From NCBI GenBank assembly GCA_018343915.1, contig JABRWF010000005.1, forward strand, positions 2,081,001 through 2,145,000: DNA of 64,000 bases, given 5' to 3'. Both the position numbers and the translations under genes were made by a program. A model generated the notes under the pieces. The model did not search any database. It was not told where the DNA came from and worked only from the letters and a program-made list of their open reading frames with translations. The stretch comes from Agroathelia rolfsii. Lineage: Eukaryota > Basidiomycota > Agaricomycetes > Amylocorticiales > Amylocorticiaceae. This document shows, piece after piece, positions 12,253 through 24,648 of this stretch; position 1 is the first letter of the stretch; every line of letters begins with the position of its first letter.

Positions 12253-15200
12253 ATGAGTGCTACAGCATCGTCCTCAAAGCGCCTGGAACCATCATCGCAC
12301 ACCGCTGCTGATCTACACGAGCCCTTACGAAAACGACGAGCAGGTCCATCTGGCGGCTCACGCGCCTGTCAGGAATGTAGACGATTGAAGCTTAGGTGCG
12401 ACAGGAGCATCCCATGTAGCAGCTGTGTCAAGGTATGTCTCCCTCGTCAGCATATCCATCAATGCCAGTCAAGCTTATCCATCCTGTATGACCAAGCGTG
12501 GTTGCGGAGCTATATGCCCAGATGGTAAATCACACAATCTTGTCACATCAACTTGAGGGTCCGAAATTCATGGAACGTATCTACAGGCTCATTAACTACA
12601 GGACAAGGGAACAGGTACGGCTATTTTACTGGCATATGTGGCTCAGCAAACGGCTCATAAACATCGCCGCTCTCGTGCGAAAGATTTGTGTTGTCCTCAA
12701 CTGCCGAACTCCATCAACATGTCAGCGATTTGTCGGCCCGCGTAAGACAGTTAGAGGATGCTTTACGCGACTCGCATGCCAAATCATCTTCTGAGGAACA
12801 CCCCCTTCTTTCGGAGGACCTCCTCAAGATGAAGACCCCATTACAGCGCGAACCTCCGCCCTTTCAGAGGAGTGGACAGTTCGAACCCAATGATGATGAG
12901 TCGGGGCCTGAAATGTTAGAGGCATTTGGCAGTCTATCTATTGATGTTACGGGGAAATCAAAATTCTTTGGTCACGGAGCCACATCTAGTGTGAGTCGGG
13001 CTTATATTCATTTTTCATCAAATCGTTTGCTTTTTGCTCATATACGTTCAAGTATTTTCTACGGGTCAGTTACAAATAAAGGGTTTTACCAAATTCGTTT
13101 TCTCACTAACCGTGAACTGAACAGAACGAGGAGGATGCTGTCGAACCCCCATCCAAAAGCCGGGCGCATCTTCTGCAAGGCCTACTACCACCAGAACTGC
13201 TGTCCGGATCCTATAGCCTGCCGATGCCATCTTTAAACGGGGAACACACACTCTTCCGGACCATCCACGCTTATTTGCCTTCGGCAGAAAGAGCTCGTCG
13301 ATTACGGGATATTTATTTTGAACGAGGCTCTTTTATGTGGGTGTTTTCCTTCAAACATATTAAATAAAATGAGATATGAATTGTGTATATTCATTCCCAG
13401 GTACGACCCAATATCCACGACCACATTTGACGAACTCTTCCAAAGTTTCTATAAATCAGACATATCGCCTGATAGAATCGGGCATACACTAGGACAGAAT
13501 CACACGATCGCTGTGCTATTTATGGTATTTGCTATTGGATGTCTTATGGATCCTGCTCTTCATGCCTATAATCTTGACGCCGAAAAGTGAGCTCTTCTGG
13601 CCATGGACATTCTATAGTGATACTGATCATAAGCGGGTAGATACTACCAACTTGCGCGCGTGGCACTCTTTCAGGCTGGTATCGTATCTCGCTCCGCTGG
13701 TTCCATTATATGTGATAATAATTTATTCGACGAACCCTCTCTGAGCGCTGTACAAGCGTTGGTTCGTCCTTTTATTTCGTAAATAGCTTCGCATCGATGC
13801 TAAATACTGTTTTGTCATTATAGCATCTTATGGTTTACTACCTATTTTTATCATCTGCACACACGGACGGTACCGGAATGAGATGGTGCCTGATGGGAGT
13901 GACTATCAAGATGGCGCAAAGTGTAAGCCGCATAATAATCTCTTTATGGATATGAAGCTACGAATGTTGATCTCTTCCGCTTTTTACATGCAGATCGGAC
14001 TTCGTAAGCCGTTTTTCTCAGTGAACAGATCGGGAACAAAGTTTACTAATCTATATGAACCCGGTTACCAAGATCGAGATGCCGCTCGATGGAATTTAGA
14101 TGAGGCTGAAACAACCCGAAGAAGGCAGCTTTTCTGGGAATTATACACTTATGATACATGGCAGGTTAGTGTCCATGTTATTGAATATGAAAATTGTTAC
14201 CGACCTTTTTTCATCTCAGTCTATGACATATTCCAGACCAGGTATATATATATATATATTGTAAAATATCGTTGGAGTTATAATTAAACTACTCCACAGC
14301 CATGTTCTCTCTGCAACACATTGATTGCAAGATGCCCTATCCATCCGACATTTCTGATGAAAGCAGCTGTTAGTATTGATTTTCTTACTTTTAAACATGA
14401 TCCTGATGGATATCTACAATCCACTACCTGTAGTCCACGCATGGAAACATCGATTTGCATCAGACTGCATGTCTGTCGTAAACGAGAAGGCATTCATGGC
14501 ACGAACCTCATCCTACGCTACCGTTCTGCAGCTCGATCGACGTATCCGTGCATTCCCCGTTCCCGCCATCTTACAGATCCCCGGTTTTGGAAATTTAGAA
14601 TCGAGCTCTGGATCTTTCCCGGAGACAACCAAGTTGATCTTACAGCGGCATGTCGTTCTCGCGATACGCGAGATGAGTGAGTAATCAGCACAATGCGAGA
14701 TTCGTCCTTGGCGGTCTGGGCTAATTGAGTAACAACAGATCTGCTTTATCTTCATCGTAGCTTCTTTGGGCGGGCTATCAACGATCATCCTGAAGATCCT
14801 CTAGGCAGTCCTTTCGGGTGTGTATTTATACCTTTTTATTGTCGTTTTATAATCTGACACAGCTTCATAACTAGTACATCTGTCTTGGCCGCGTATCGCA
14901 GTTCGGGCTCTTATATTGCGCTACTTCGCAATCTACATTCCCATCTGAAGGAGATTAGCGAGCGATTGTGGTTCCTATGGAGCCATCTATTGAGCTGTGC
15001 AGTTCGTGCTATTCTTTGCTTATTCATATCCATTACCCGAGGCTGATGATGGTACTTCGTATGGTTTCCATTACAGATCGTCCTTGGCTCTATCGTTACG
15101 AGGTGTCCGGGCATGAGTTTGGCTCCTTCCGCCCTAACTCAACTCGACTCTGCGTGCAATCTTTTTGCCAAGACCGCAACGGTGTTCAATGCCCAGAGTG

Positions 15201-16383
15201 TATTGGTGAGACCTATTTCCTGAAGGGGTTATCCAGCGTGTCGAATCTCACCAATGCGATTATTTTTTTATTACTACCACAGCAACTAGTGCTCAAGATT
15301 CAAGCCAAGGCGCACGCTGGCTTGAAGTCATACAAGGAAGGCAGATCCCCAGGCTCCGGCCAAGCCTTTGCAGCAGATTCGCCTACCGCCGAAGCTGATG
15401 ATGCGGATGAGCTGGCAATCCTTGGTGGGAGAACAAGACTCATACCGCCTAGGAGGGAGCAATCAGGATCGCCGCAGAATGCCAGCGCCCACGTCACACC
15501 CGAGCAATATAAGAAGCCGATTCTTCCCTTACCGTTGGCCGCTGTGGGTCAGCAGCCGCCTCAAATGCATCCGAATGTGATCGAGTATTTGAGGACGTTC
15601 CAGCCTACGCCTTCTCCTGCAGGTTCTGGAGGATCCCCATTGGCAAATGCTCCTCAAGCTACTCAGATGATGAGATCTGGATCTACGACGACAGCAACGA
15701 CCTCGTCTGCCTCTCCATCTGCATCGTCGATGTCACATTCTAGCTCTGTTTCCCCCTTGCCTCAGCCTGGCTTTCTGTCTGCTCACCCTAGCCAGTCTCC
15801 TCCGAGAATGGAATCAAGCCATACTCGCTATGATCATGATCAAACCATGGGCTACTCTGCTCCGCAACAAATGTATCATCAACGGTCTGGGAGCTACTCT
15901 TCTCTTTCCAATGCGCTCAATCCAAGTCCACTCGCGCAGACGCAGCCGATTCCAGCTGTCACGCCGCCGGTATATCAGAGCCACCCGCTTGATCAGCAGA
16001 TAATAGACTTTGCATGGGGCTCAGGGACAGGGACGACGACGATGGAGGACCGATCGTATCGGTTCAACCCGTCCCTATCTCCATCTACTATCACTGCCAC
16101 TGCCGCTACTACCACTTCGCAGAGCAATATCAACATGACTGATATGACAGTCCCAGTGGATGCCAATACGCTGCCCGGTTACTTCCCCGTGTACGATTAT
16201 AGCTTCCCTGGTGGGAGCGAATACCTATTAGAGAACCAGCTCATGCTGGAAACGCCATATAGTGCGGTCAACGATAGAAGCACGCCCCCAGGTCTCTCGC
16301 AAGAGGGCAACTATAACCATGGTGCAGATGGAGGATGGCAGGACTTTTTCTCTGGTTTTTCGGCATCGGTGCCCTCTCGATAA
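12253..16383 (+). CDS. Zn2Cys6 (Gal4-type) fungal-specific transcription factor
   Basis: Seventeen exons giving 1010 aa: 12253-12432, 12497-12524, 12587-12614, 12684-12990, 13125-13336, 13401-13586, 13641-13761, 13824-13922, 13994-14003, 14073-14164, 14220-14241, 14300-14368, 14434-14676, 14739-14817, 14875-15001, 15077-15205, 15283-16383. The zinc cluster is C39-X2-C42-X6-C49-X5-C55-X2-C58-X8-C67, with a basic loop (RRLKLRC). Its last cysteine lies in the second exon, followed by the common SLTTGQGNR and a short leucine-zipper-like segment (LSARVRQLEDAL). The middle (about residues 200-640) matches the fungal transcription-factor regulatory domain, with motifs DGTGMRWCLMGVTIKMAQS, RRRQLFWELYTYD and VTRCPGMSLAPSAL. 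The C-terminal 360 residues are Ser/Pro/Gln/Thr-rich, as in activation domains. The target pathway cannot be inferred, because the neighbouring genes are housekeeping. Confidence 0.93.
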
Positions 16384-17427
16384 ATGTTTCTGCGGCATAT
16401 AGGTCCGTCTCTCTGTTCACACATTGCTTCCTTTAATATAGTACTGTAAACATATATTTTTTTATATGTTATGAGTCCCCGTGATTATCATAGCGATTCT
16501 TCTTTTTTTTTTTTTGACGATTTGATTCCCATTTCGATCCTCATTGTTTTCTTTTCATTGAATCCCTTCATTTTTTTGGTTCACATGTTATCAACGTCAT
16601 TCTCTGTCATATATGTATCGATAGAATCTGGATTGCTTCATCAGTTCATCAACTTGATTTATATCATTTTCTCTCTCCTTCTCATGTTATGAGGTTGTGT
16701 TTCAATTGAAATGGAAGATTTCATCCGTACTTTTAGCTTTATAAATTGATCGATATCGCACGTGCAGTGAGTAGGCAGTGGCACTGGGCACGTAGTTGCC
16801 GGGCATGGACGTCCTCCCTGATGTGCTTACGAGGTTGTGCGGTCAACTTGCCCCATGTCTCTCTGTTGCACCTAATTCCCAAACTCGGGGTTATGATAGC
16901 CACAATAACCCTGTGGTACAGCCTCAATCAAGGGGGGATGTCAGATTGCCAGAGTTGGACAAATAGGTATGAGCCTGTTACTAGTGGCCTGATTTTCGAC
17001 GATATAGATGGAGCCCTTGGGTACATAAATGCTTTTTATTTTTATTTTTACAGGGCGTTGATTTGTTGATGGTGTCCCTGTGTAATTATTTCGAACGTTT
17101 AATTGGCATCGGACAGTGCTGAGATGATAACAGGGAGAGTCGGAAACAAGCACGGCGGGGAGGCATGGCCTGGACGCGGATTGCATCACCGGTCCTATGT
17201 TGTTTCCGGCGGGCCCTTTTCATTTGCGGGGGCACATTGCTTCTTTGACCACTTCCACACTGCACCAGGCCACTTCTCTCAGCCTGGTCTCAGACCATCG
17301 GCCACCTTCTGCCTCTTATAGTCTCGCTTGTGTCTACTGCTTACTATCCTCCTACTTGGCTTGACACCCAACTTGCTGTATCTACTACTAATCCTGTCTA
17401 TCGCACTCCCTTGACACGAGAGACATC
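16384..17427. other. intergenic region, includes RHO3 promoter
   Basis: T-rich 3' region of the transcription factor (a T-run near 16502-16515), then the RHO3 promoter. A perfect GCACGTGC palindrome at 16758-16765 is a possible bHLH/Cbf1-type site. No gene is supported. Confidence 0.45.
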
Positions 17428-18698
17428 ATGCCCTCATGCAGTAGCTCTGCAAAGAACACTTTCGGACGCAGGCCGGTGTGTGACGCTGCTGCTCTCATTG
17501 ATACGTCTTTTGACATTTACTCTGAATGTTCCGCCATGATAGATCCAACGAAAGGTCGTTGTCTGCGGCGACGGTGCTTGCGGTATGATATGCTATCTGA
17601 GGCGCGCAACTATCACAACATGACACTGACATTGTTTTGACTTCCATAATAGGCAAAACATCACTACTCAATGTCTTTACGAGAGGTTTCTTCACACAAG
17701 TCTAGTATGTCTAACATTCTCTTGTAAACATGGATAGTTACTTATTGCAGTACTTCCACTCGCTGACAGCGAGCCCACCGTATTCGAGAATTATGTTCAG
17801 GATCTGTATGTCGACGATCAACTAGTGGAGCTAAGCTTATGGGACACTGCAGGTGAGGATATGTATGACGAAGTGTGCACAAACTTCAGCGGACAAACGC
17901 TTTCCTTGCTCTTTCTCAGGTCAAGAAGAATTTGATCGACTCAGATCACTGAGTTATGCTGAGACACATGTTGTCATGATTTGCTTCTCCGTAAGATCCA
18001 CCAACGCCCAGCATCATTTTCTTGTATGGGCACTCATAGGCTTTAGTTCAGGTCGACAACCCCGTCTCCCTTGAAAACGTCGAGACAAAAGTAAGTAGTA
18101 GATATTACTTCTTGTGGCAATTATGAATACTATGACTAATACTCCCCTAAAGTGGCTAGATGAAGTCCTCGAATATTGCCCGGGCGTTAAAGTGTGTCCA
18201 TTTGAGTACATATTACCCCCAATATATCACTAATCCATGACCGCCCATCGCAGCTGGTCCTTGTTGGTTAGTTTAATTGTGATAGTTTGTTTGATATAAC
18301 GTCCGGTTCTAACCACAATTCTTCATCACCTAATCCCTTTCCGATAACAGCCTTGAAATGCGATCTACGTGACGACCGAACCGTCAAGGAGCGCCTAGCG
18401 CGGTTCGGGACAACGACCGTACAATACGAGGAAGGGTTGGCAGTCGCAAGACGAATACGGGCATCACGCTACCTCGGTAAGTTGACATTTCTCCCGTCGG
18501 TAAAGTCTCATCACTGTTTGACTCAAACGCCCTTGTTTCATGATTTTATTTTATTTTTATTTGTGCTAAAAACGTAAAAAATCAGAATGTAGCTCGAAAC
18601 ATAACCGAGGTGTCTCGGAGGTTTTCTACGAGGCTGCTAGAGCGTCTATGAGCACGAAATCGAAAGGGACTGGGGGCGGCACCTGTATTATTATGTGA
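17428..18698 (+). CDS. RHO3: Rho-family small GTPase, RHO3-like
   Basis: Ten exons, 207 aa: 17428-17475, 17543-17582, 17653-17704, 17770-17852, 17920-17990, 18052-18090, 18153-18191, 18254-18266, 18351-18476, 18586-18698. It contains the P-loop GDGACGKTS (about residues 25-33), switch [10 protein letters not shown] (47-55), switch [17 protein letters not shown], the base-recognition stretch LKCDLRDD and ECSSK. It ends in the CAAX box CIIM, whose final Met predicts farnesylation and membrane anchoring. NVFTRGFF and [13 protein letters not shown] fit RHO3 better than CDC42 or RHO1. In fungi Rho3 drives polarised exocytosis and actin-cable organisation at growth sites. A tempting upstream-frame ATG at 17536 is excluded because it is out of frame with the P-loop; the 67-nt first intron fixes the start at 17428. 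Confidence 0.93.
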
Positions 18699-19893
18699 AA
18701 CTGTGCCATATTACCTGTTCTTCGTCTTTCTCTTCTGTCTCTGCTTTCTTGCCCTTTTGTCTTTCTTTTATTTCTTTTTTCCTTTCTTTCATTTGACTGA
18801 ATGGACATGAACATGATTTTTCTACAATACTGGCTCCCTACACTTATTATAATTTTTTTTTTTTCATTTTTGTTTTGTCTTCCGCACATGTGTGCTCTTA
18901 GGGTCTTTATTTTCTTCTATGCCCTCTCCCCCGGCCCCTCCCCCAATTACGTCGTACACATGTGCGCATTACATCGGGTCGTATCTATCGCATGTATGTT
19001 TGTACTCCTATTCTTGACAAATTCCCTTTTATTTTCTCTACGTTTTCTCTTCCTTTTTTATTATTATTCTTTCCTACGGGATGCCCTTGAAAGTCTCGTT
19101 CTGTCTCGATAGTACTAATATCATAGTACATATACACGGTCGACTTGTATGTTTTCCGTGCCAGGTATTACTTCAAACTGGGATGGATGGATTTTGAGGA
19201 TGGGTATGATATGTAACACTGAGAACAAAAACAATTAAACGAGAGTATGTAGTACGCCATAGTATATAGTAACTTGAAGTCCAGGGGTGGCACACCCTCC
19301 CCCACCCCGTCATCTCCTTCCTCCTTCTTACCTACAATATCTCTCACGTTCTCCCGCATACAGGTCAGTTATGGGTTTGGTGGGTATGTATAGTAATAAA
19401 AAGTATATATGCATGCGCAGCTACGATACTCTCCCAAAATTTATAGATAAGTAAGCCTTTGTATGTACGTCTGTATGTATGCAAGGAAGAAGATGATAAA
19501 GGAAGCAGGGAGATGGGGTCAGATGAAGAAAAAGACCAGGGGGGAGGGGTGTTAAGGAGACAGAAAGGAATAAAAAGAAAAGCGAGATATTGATATTACA
19601 TCCACAAGATGTGTACAATATATACAATTGTAACAAATTTTCTTTTATACTTGTTGCTGTTGCTATTGTTGCCGTTTAAGACAGGTAAACCGTCCAAAAA
19701 AAAAAGAGGAAGTAGGGAGGAAGAAACGTTTTGGTTAGGTGTAGGATGGTCCCAGATAGAAAATGGTATGGGAAACAAGGATTATTAGAAAGTTGAAGCT
19801 CGATATAGGGGATAAGACTGCGTGAGAATGCGTTGTTGACGAGGAGCCTTTTTTTTTCTTTCTTTTCCGTTAGCCTTATTTTATGCTTCTACA
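18699..19893. other. convergent 3' intergenic region
   Basis: Strongly T-rich on the plus strand up to about 19100, with A-rich and mixed sequence after. It lies between the stop codons of RHO3 and CAF40 and presumably holds both 3' ends. Two CACATGTG palindromes (near 18885 and 18957) are the only features noted. Confidence 0.45.
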
Positions 19894-21280
19894 TCATTGC
19901 TCGTTGAGATTAGTGAGCAGTGTAGTCAAGCAGCGCTTAGTGACCATGTCACCCTGTAAGTGTTTGTATGCTTAGAATCGCGGATCATTTTCTCCTAGGA
20001 AGAAAAGATATAGACTAACCTTGAGCAACACACTGAACGTCTGATCCCTGAGCGGTTCCGGGAGGCACCCTCGAAGCGCTTCTCGTGCCCTAATAAAAAG
20101 CATGGCATTCCATGTTAGCTCCCGTACGTAATACGACCACGTGGACTCAAGCAAAAACGATGAGAAAAAAAACGCACCTCAGATTGTCGCTGAGCCTGAG
20201 ATAACATCTGACAACGTGTTTGAGCAGCCTGACCGCTTGCGTCTCCACCAGCTGGTTAACCATGTTGCTTAGCACGGTCGCCACGGCGTAGAATCGCTCG
20301 TATGTATGGCAGATGTATGTCAGCCCCGTCTCGTCGAGAAGGATCTTCTGGACAATAAAGATGGCGACTGTTTTAGAGAGCTCAGAGCCAGTCTCCATGA
20401 TACGCAGGCAGAGAGGGATGATCTCCGTCGAGAGTAGGAAATGAATTACGGTGTTATTGTCATTCTGCTATTGGGGCAGGAGGAGCATGCGTAAGTGCGA
20501 TCGGAAGAAAAACCAAGATCAACGAACCTTGACCAGGGCACCGATAACACCTAAGGAAGTGAGCCTCAGGTATTCAAACGGCCGAGTTTTGGACGTAGTG
20601 TTGAGGAATGGATACAAGAATAAAGGAATGTGCGCTGAGACATATCAGTCAGCCGAAGGACCTCCCATATGCCGCAATTACCACTTACCAGTCAAGAACA
20701 ACTGCCGGGTTTCAGGATGAGAAGCGACACATTGAAGGAGGGCTAAGGCGTTGCAGACGCGATTAGAGACGTGTGCGGTCAAATTCGGCGGCGACAACAT
20801 GGGGTAGACGGAAACGATCTCCTGCAGTAGCGCTGGCATGATACCTAAGCCCCATCGTCCAATTAGAATCTTACTATCGTCATCATGCTAGAAACAAAGC
20901 ATCCCAAGCTCACCAAAGGAATGCCAGAGAACCAGAGCCAGGTCATCATACTGCTCCCGCTTCTTGCTTAACTCGAGTAGGGCTGTCTCCCGGGTCTCGT
21001 GCGACATGAGGTCGATGACGAGGTTGTATATCTTGGCATTTTCGTGCACACTCATACCGCCTGCACCGATGCCGTTGCTAATCAACCCAGCGCCGCCCAT
21101 GGCGCTGGCGGTGCCCCCCAGGCCGAACTGCGGGGCAGGATGCACAATGGGCGGGGTGTCAGAATAGGCGGAGATGCCGCGCTGGGCCTGCTGGGCGTAT
21201 GGGTTTATGTAGTGCTGCTGCTGCTGCTGTTGTTGCATGTACGAGAGCGGTTTTGGAGCAGAGATGAGGCCGGACGCCAT
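19894..21280 (-). CDS. CAF40: CAF40/RCD1-like subunit of the CCR4-NOT complex
   Basis: Six exons, 348 aa: 21280-20914, 20844-20689, 20634-20528, 20464-20178, 20089-20020, 19953-19894. After a Gln-rich N-terminus (seven consecutive Q, then [10 protein letters not shown]) and a Gly/Ala stretch comes the highly conserved armadillo-like RCD1 domain. Its motifs include [60 protein letters not shown] and [17 protein letters not shown]. The protein belongs to the CCR4-NOT deadenylase and mRNA-decay/transcription machinery, where the domain binds RNA-binding-protein peptides. The C-terminus ([14 protein letters not shown]) matches the family end. The N-terminal Q-rich tail is fungal-typical and probably disordered. 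Confidence 0.95.
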
Positions 21281-21575
21281 CCCGGCAGAGGAGGAGACGA
21301 TCAGAGAGTCACGGACGCCGTGGTCAGGAGAACTCTGTGAAGTAACTGATGAGATGATGGGCCCAGGTCCAATAGCCCACTGGGCCTTACTGCATTTGGC
21401 ATCTGGCTAATAGACCTTAGCTACTTCCCATATTTAGTAGTAGCATCGGGTTATTTTGCAGCCGCAATTCACTGAAATTTCCAAGTTGCTGTTCAGTCGT
21501 ATTAACTGTACTAATACACACTCGGCTCACCCCCCCTCTGGCTGATCTCTCTGCTTGTGTCTCTCGTACACCGCC
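21281..21575. promoter_or_regulatory. divergent promoter between CAF40 and MAK16
   Basis: 295 bp separate the two start codons, so both 5' leaders and promoters lie here. No TATA box is obvious, which suits a housekeeping pair. Confidence 0.5.
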
Positions 21576-22978
21576 ATGCAGAGCGACGACGTGATATGGT
21601 CTGTCATCAATCAGCAGTTCTGCTCCTACAAAGTCAAGTGTGTCTGCTGCTGGGCACAATCGTCATCTCTCAAAACTTGACATGCTCACTCATCATGATC
21701 ATACTCCAGAACAACGACCCAGAACTTTTGCAGAAACGAATATAATGTCACCGGTCTCTGTAACCGCCAGTCATGTCCGCTCGCCAACTCGAGATATGCA
21801 ACTGTCAGAGAGAAAGAGGGCATGTCGCACTTGTCCAAATCTTTTTCTCGTTAAATGCACACTGACTATTATCCTGTGTGGTCCATTAGGTGTTTTATAT
21901 CTATACGTCAAAACAATTGAGCGTGCGCACACACCAAAACACATGTGGGAAAAAATTAAGTTATCGAATAGCTATTCCAAGGCCCTTGAGCAGGTTCAAC
22001 ATCATCTTTGCTTTTCCTCGGCCGTTATGGAGATTGATCGTTTAACTTTTTTTTCGCTGTACTTTCTTTTGCTAGATCGACAAGGAGTTGATATACTGGC
22101 CAAACTTTACCATCCACAAATGCAAGCAGCGCGTCACGAAAATAACGCAATATCTCATCAAGATGCGCAGATTGAAGCTGCGTCAACAGTATGTTTCTTT
22201 TATTTATAATCTTCTTCCATTTTTATCTTAACTCTTCCTATATCTATAGACCAACACTAGTTGGTGTAAAGAAAAAGCTTGACCGGCGTGAAGCAACACG
22301 AGAACGCAAAGCACTCAGTGCGGCGCATATCGAACGTTCTATTGAAAAGGAGCTTATCGAGCGACTCAAGTCCAAGGCGTATGGCGATGCACCATTAAAC
22401 GTGAACGAAGAGGTGTGGCAGGCCGTGCTGGATCGGGAGAAGAATGGTGGGCAAATAGAAGTTGAGGATGATGAGACGGACGAGGATGAGGAAGAGCTGG
22501 AGGAGGAGGCAGAGGAGGAATGGGGGGATCGAGAGTTTGTTAGTGATATTAGTGGAGATGAGCTCAGTGACGAAGATGACGAGCTGAGTGATATGGAAGA
22601 GGCTAGGGTGCGATTCGCTTGGGATGCATTGGGTGTGCTATTACTGACATTTTTTTCTCCTTGTTAGGACTACGGTGAGGGATCCGATGAAGATGGAAGT
22701 GAAGAAGACGACGAAGACAGTCGACCTGACGACGATGAGCCCAGCACTAAAAAGCCCACAACACTCGGCAAACGAAAAGCAAGTACTCTCCCACGGCCCA
22801 AACCTCCCAAGTCAAGACCAGAGAAAAAGACAAAGAGTAGTCCTCAATTATTCTTTCGCCTTGCAGATGCTGACACTGATTTTTCCTGTCCCCAGGAGGT
22901 GGTGCGCGGGTGGAGATCGAATACGAAAACGATATGGAGAGTGTACCTCTTACAAAATCTGTGTTGGCAGACTGGTAG
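21576..22978 (+). CDS. MAK16: MAK16, ribosome biogenesis factor for the 60S subunit
   Basis: Seven exons, 332 aa: 21576-21637, 21710-21819, 21890-21993, 22076-22188, 22250-22607, 22668-22836, 22896-22978. The N-terminus [21 protein letters not shown], then [47 protein letters not shown] and [15 protein letters not shown], is the diagnostic MAK16 signature. The cysteines coordinate a structural iron or zinc in the pre-60S particle. A long Asp/Glu-rich region follows, then a basic nuclear-localisation-like stretch ([15 protein letters not shown]). MAK16 pairs with RPF1 in early nucleolar pre-60S assembly. The second intron (21820-21889) must start with GC, not GT, to keep the conserved frame. 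Confidence 0.95.
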
Positions 22979-23197
22979 CATCGAGCTACGACAGTGCCTA
23001 TACCCTTGTCATTCCTTTATTGTTTCACTACTTGCATGCAATTCATACTATCCTCGGCAACCGTGTATATTCAGAGTAAAAGGAGCGTTTATTAGTGAAC
23101 AGATTAGGGATACAAACAAATAGTGTGGGGGTAGGAATGAATATGTTAACAAGGCGGAGAGTAAGTGATCAAGAAAAAAGAAATATGTGTACTATGG

Positions 23198-24279
23198 TTA
23201 CGTTGTCTTCTTCGAAGCTGCTCTGCGTTGCTCAATATCCTTTCGTGTCATGCGTGTGCCGAGTATGGAGTCCCAATGAATGAAAAATGGCTGAGAGAAG
23301 TTGCTTTTAATACCAATTACCTGAGCATGCGAAATTTCGTGTAAGTATGGGACTACCATCCAGGAGATACATGATAAATCAATCACCTGATGATGGATAT
23401 CATGATAGTCTGCCGTGTTTTGTGAGAACCACTGCAGTGGGTCCCACGGTAGGCTATAGCCACAATGGTCGTCAACAGTCTTCATGGTAGAGATCGTAAA
23501 CAGGAGGATGGTCTGCCTGGTCGACAGATGGGCAAGCGATTCCGCAAAAACGGCCCCAACGGAATCGAGCAGGAAGCCCTCGAGAGGGTGATTGTAAAGG
23601 GCACCGAAAGCATACGGCACATAGAGTCGATGATGTACGGAATGGATGTGTCGGTACAGGAATTTGTTCACGTGCATAAATCTGTGAAGGAAGTACTGCC
23701 AGGTATCGATGATGAACCTTTACAACATGGTGTGAGCTGGTGTGTAATGGGTATAATCAGAGAAAAGAGCCCTTACATAGCGAAGATCATTTGGACAATG
23801 GGAATTCCCCACCAGTATATCCAGTGCGCCAGCTCAGGACCCCTTTGCTCCAGCGGAAAAGTTATTGATGACTCCCCCAAAAATGTTTTCAATCCCCATT
23901 TAAGCGTTGTCAGAATCGTATGCATGCTTTGAACGTGTTGATCATCTGTAATTAATTTCTGTTCTTCGACCCAATACAATCCGAGCAGGGTTTGAACAAA
24001 CTGCTGCCAAATCACTGCGAGAAGCACTTCAAACTTGCTCGCACGATTTCGTGTCTTGACCTCCTCGGATTCGTGAATACGATACTTATTCAGCCATGCA
24101 GCTGAGGAACAATCAAGCAGATAGAATAGGCCCGAGACCACCCAATATGCGATTACGGGCGAAGCCACGGCAATGTGAGCGTCTGAGATGCCAGATACCA
24201 GCGACGGCGCAGAGGTATGGTAGAACGGAGCGGGCGGGAATGGAGACATGTTGTTGTAGAACATGGTCGAATGGTTCAT
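23198..24279 (-). CDS. SUR2: sphinganine C4-hydroxylase (SUR2 family, fatty-acid hydroxylase fold)
   Basis: Three exons, 24279-23777, 23717-23387 and 23320-23198; 318 aa. It has hydrophobic membrane spans near residues 35-55 and 150-170. The di-iron histidine boxes are HRFMH, HSVHH and a later HDIHH, and ALYNHPLEGFLLDSVG and MKTVDDHCGYSLP are typical of SUR2. The enzyme is an ER membrane monooxygenase that hydroxylates sphinganine (dihydrosphingosine or its ceramide) at C4 to make phytosphingosine-type bases, using oxygen and electrons from cytochrome b5. The C-terminus is short and basic and ends in KKTT, a possible ER-retrieval KKxx signal. The gene is convergent with MAK16 (219 bp apart) and divergent from the dynein gene. 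Confidence 0.93.
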
Positions 24280-24648
24280 AGCCGTTTATGAGCAGAAATT
24301 AGAGAGTGGGGATTATGATGTCCTCTTTTAAACGGTCTTGACTCGACTGATAACTCGGAGAAAGGGTATAAGTAGCCCGTCGCAGCTGTGTCGCAGCAAC
24401 TAACTTGAAGCGGCAAAGCCACTGGCAGTGGTGAGACTTTGAAATAAGGTGCTCGCTAGGGCCGGAAGTATGTTGGAACATGAGATTCTGCCATGGACTT
24501 TCCCCGTCAGCGGGATTAGTAAGTAATCTAAGGGTTAACTGGTTAACCCTAACTCAGGTTGCCTTCCAAAAAAAGAAAGCAAGTCAAGTCCTAGTGGTGG
24601 TCAGGTGATCTACAGTACCTTGTTACTATCCGTTCAAGTTGCACTATA
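24280..24648. promoter_or_regulatory. divergent promoter between SUR2 and dynein intermediate chain
   Basis: 369 bp shared upstream region. It contains the inverted repeat at 24531-24550, which overlaps a CCCTAA telomere-like hexamer. Confidence 0.5.
24531..24550. promoter_or_regulatory. 20-bp inverted repeat with TTAGGG-like arms
   Basis: Arms AGGGTTAAC and GTTAACCCT are separated by TG. The right arm continues into AACCCTAA, the motif bound by Tbf1-type telobox factors in some fungal promoters. It lies about 100 bp upstream of the dynein start. The factor is inferred; the palindrome is directly visible. Confidence 0.55.

Noticed and set aside
17536..17582. ATG at 17536 as RHO3 start
   Set aside because: Out of frame with the P-loop; the upstream exon 17428-17475 plus a 67-nt intron keeps the frame.
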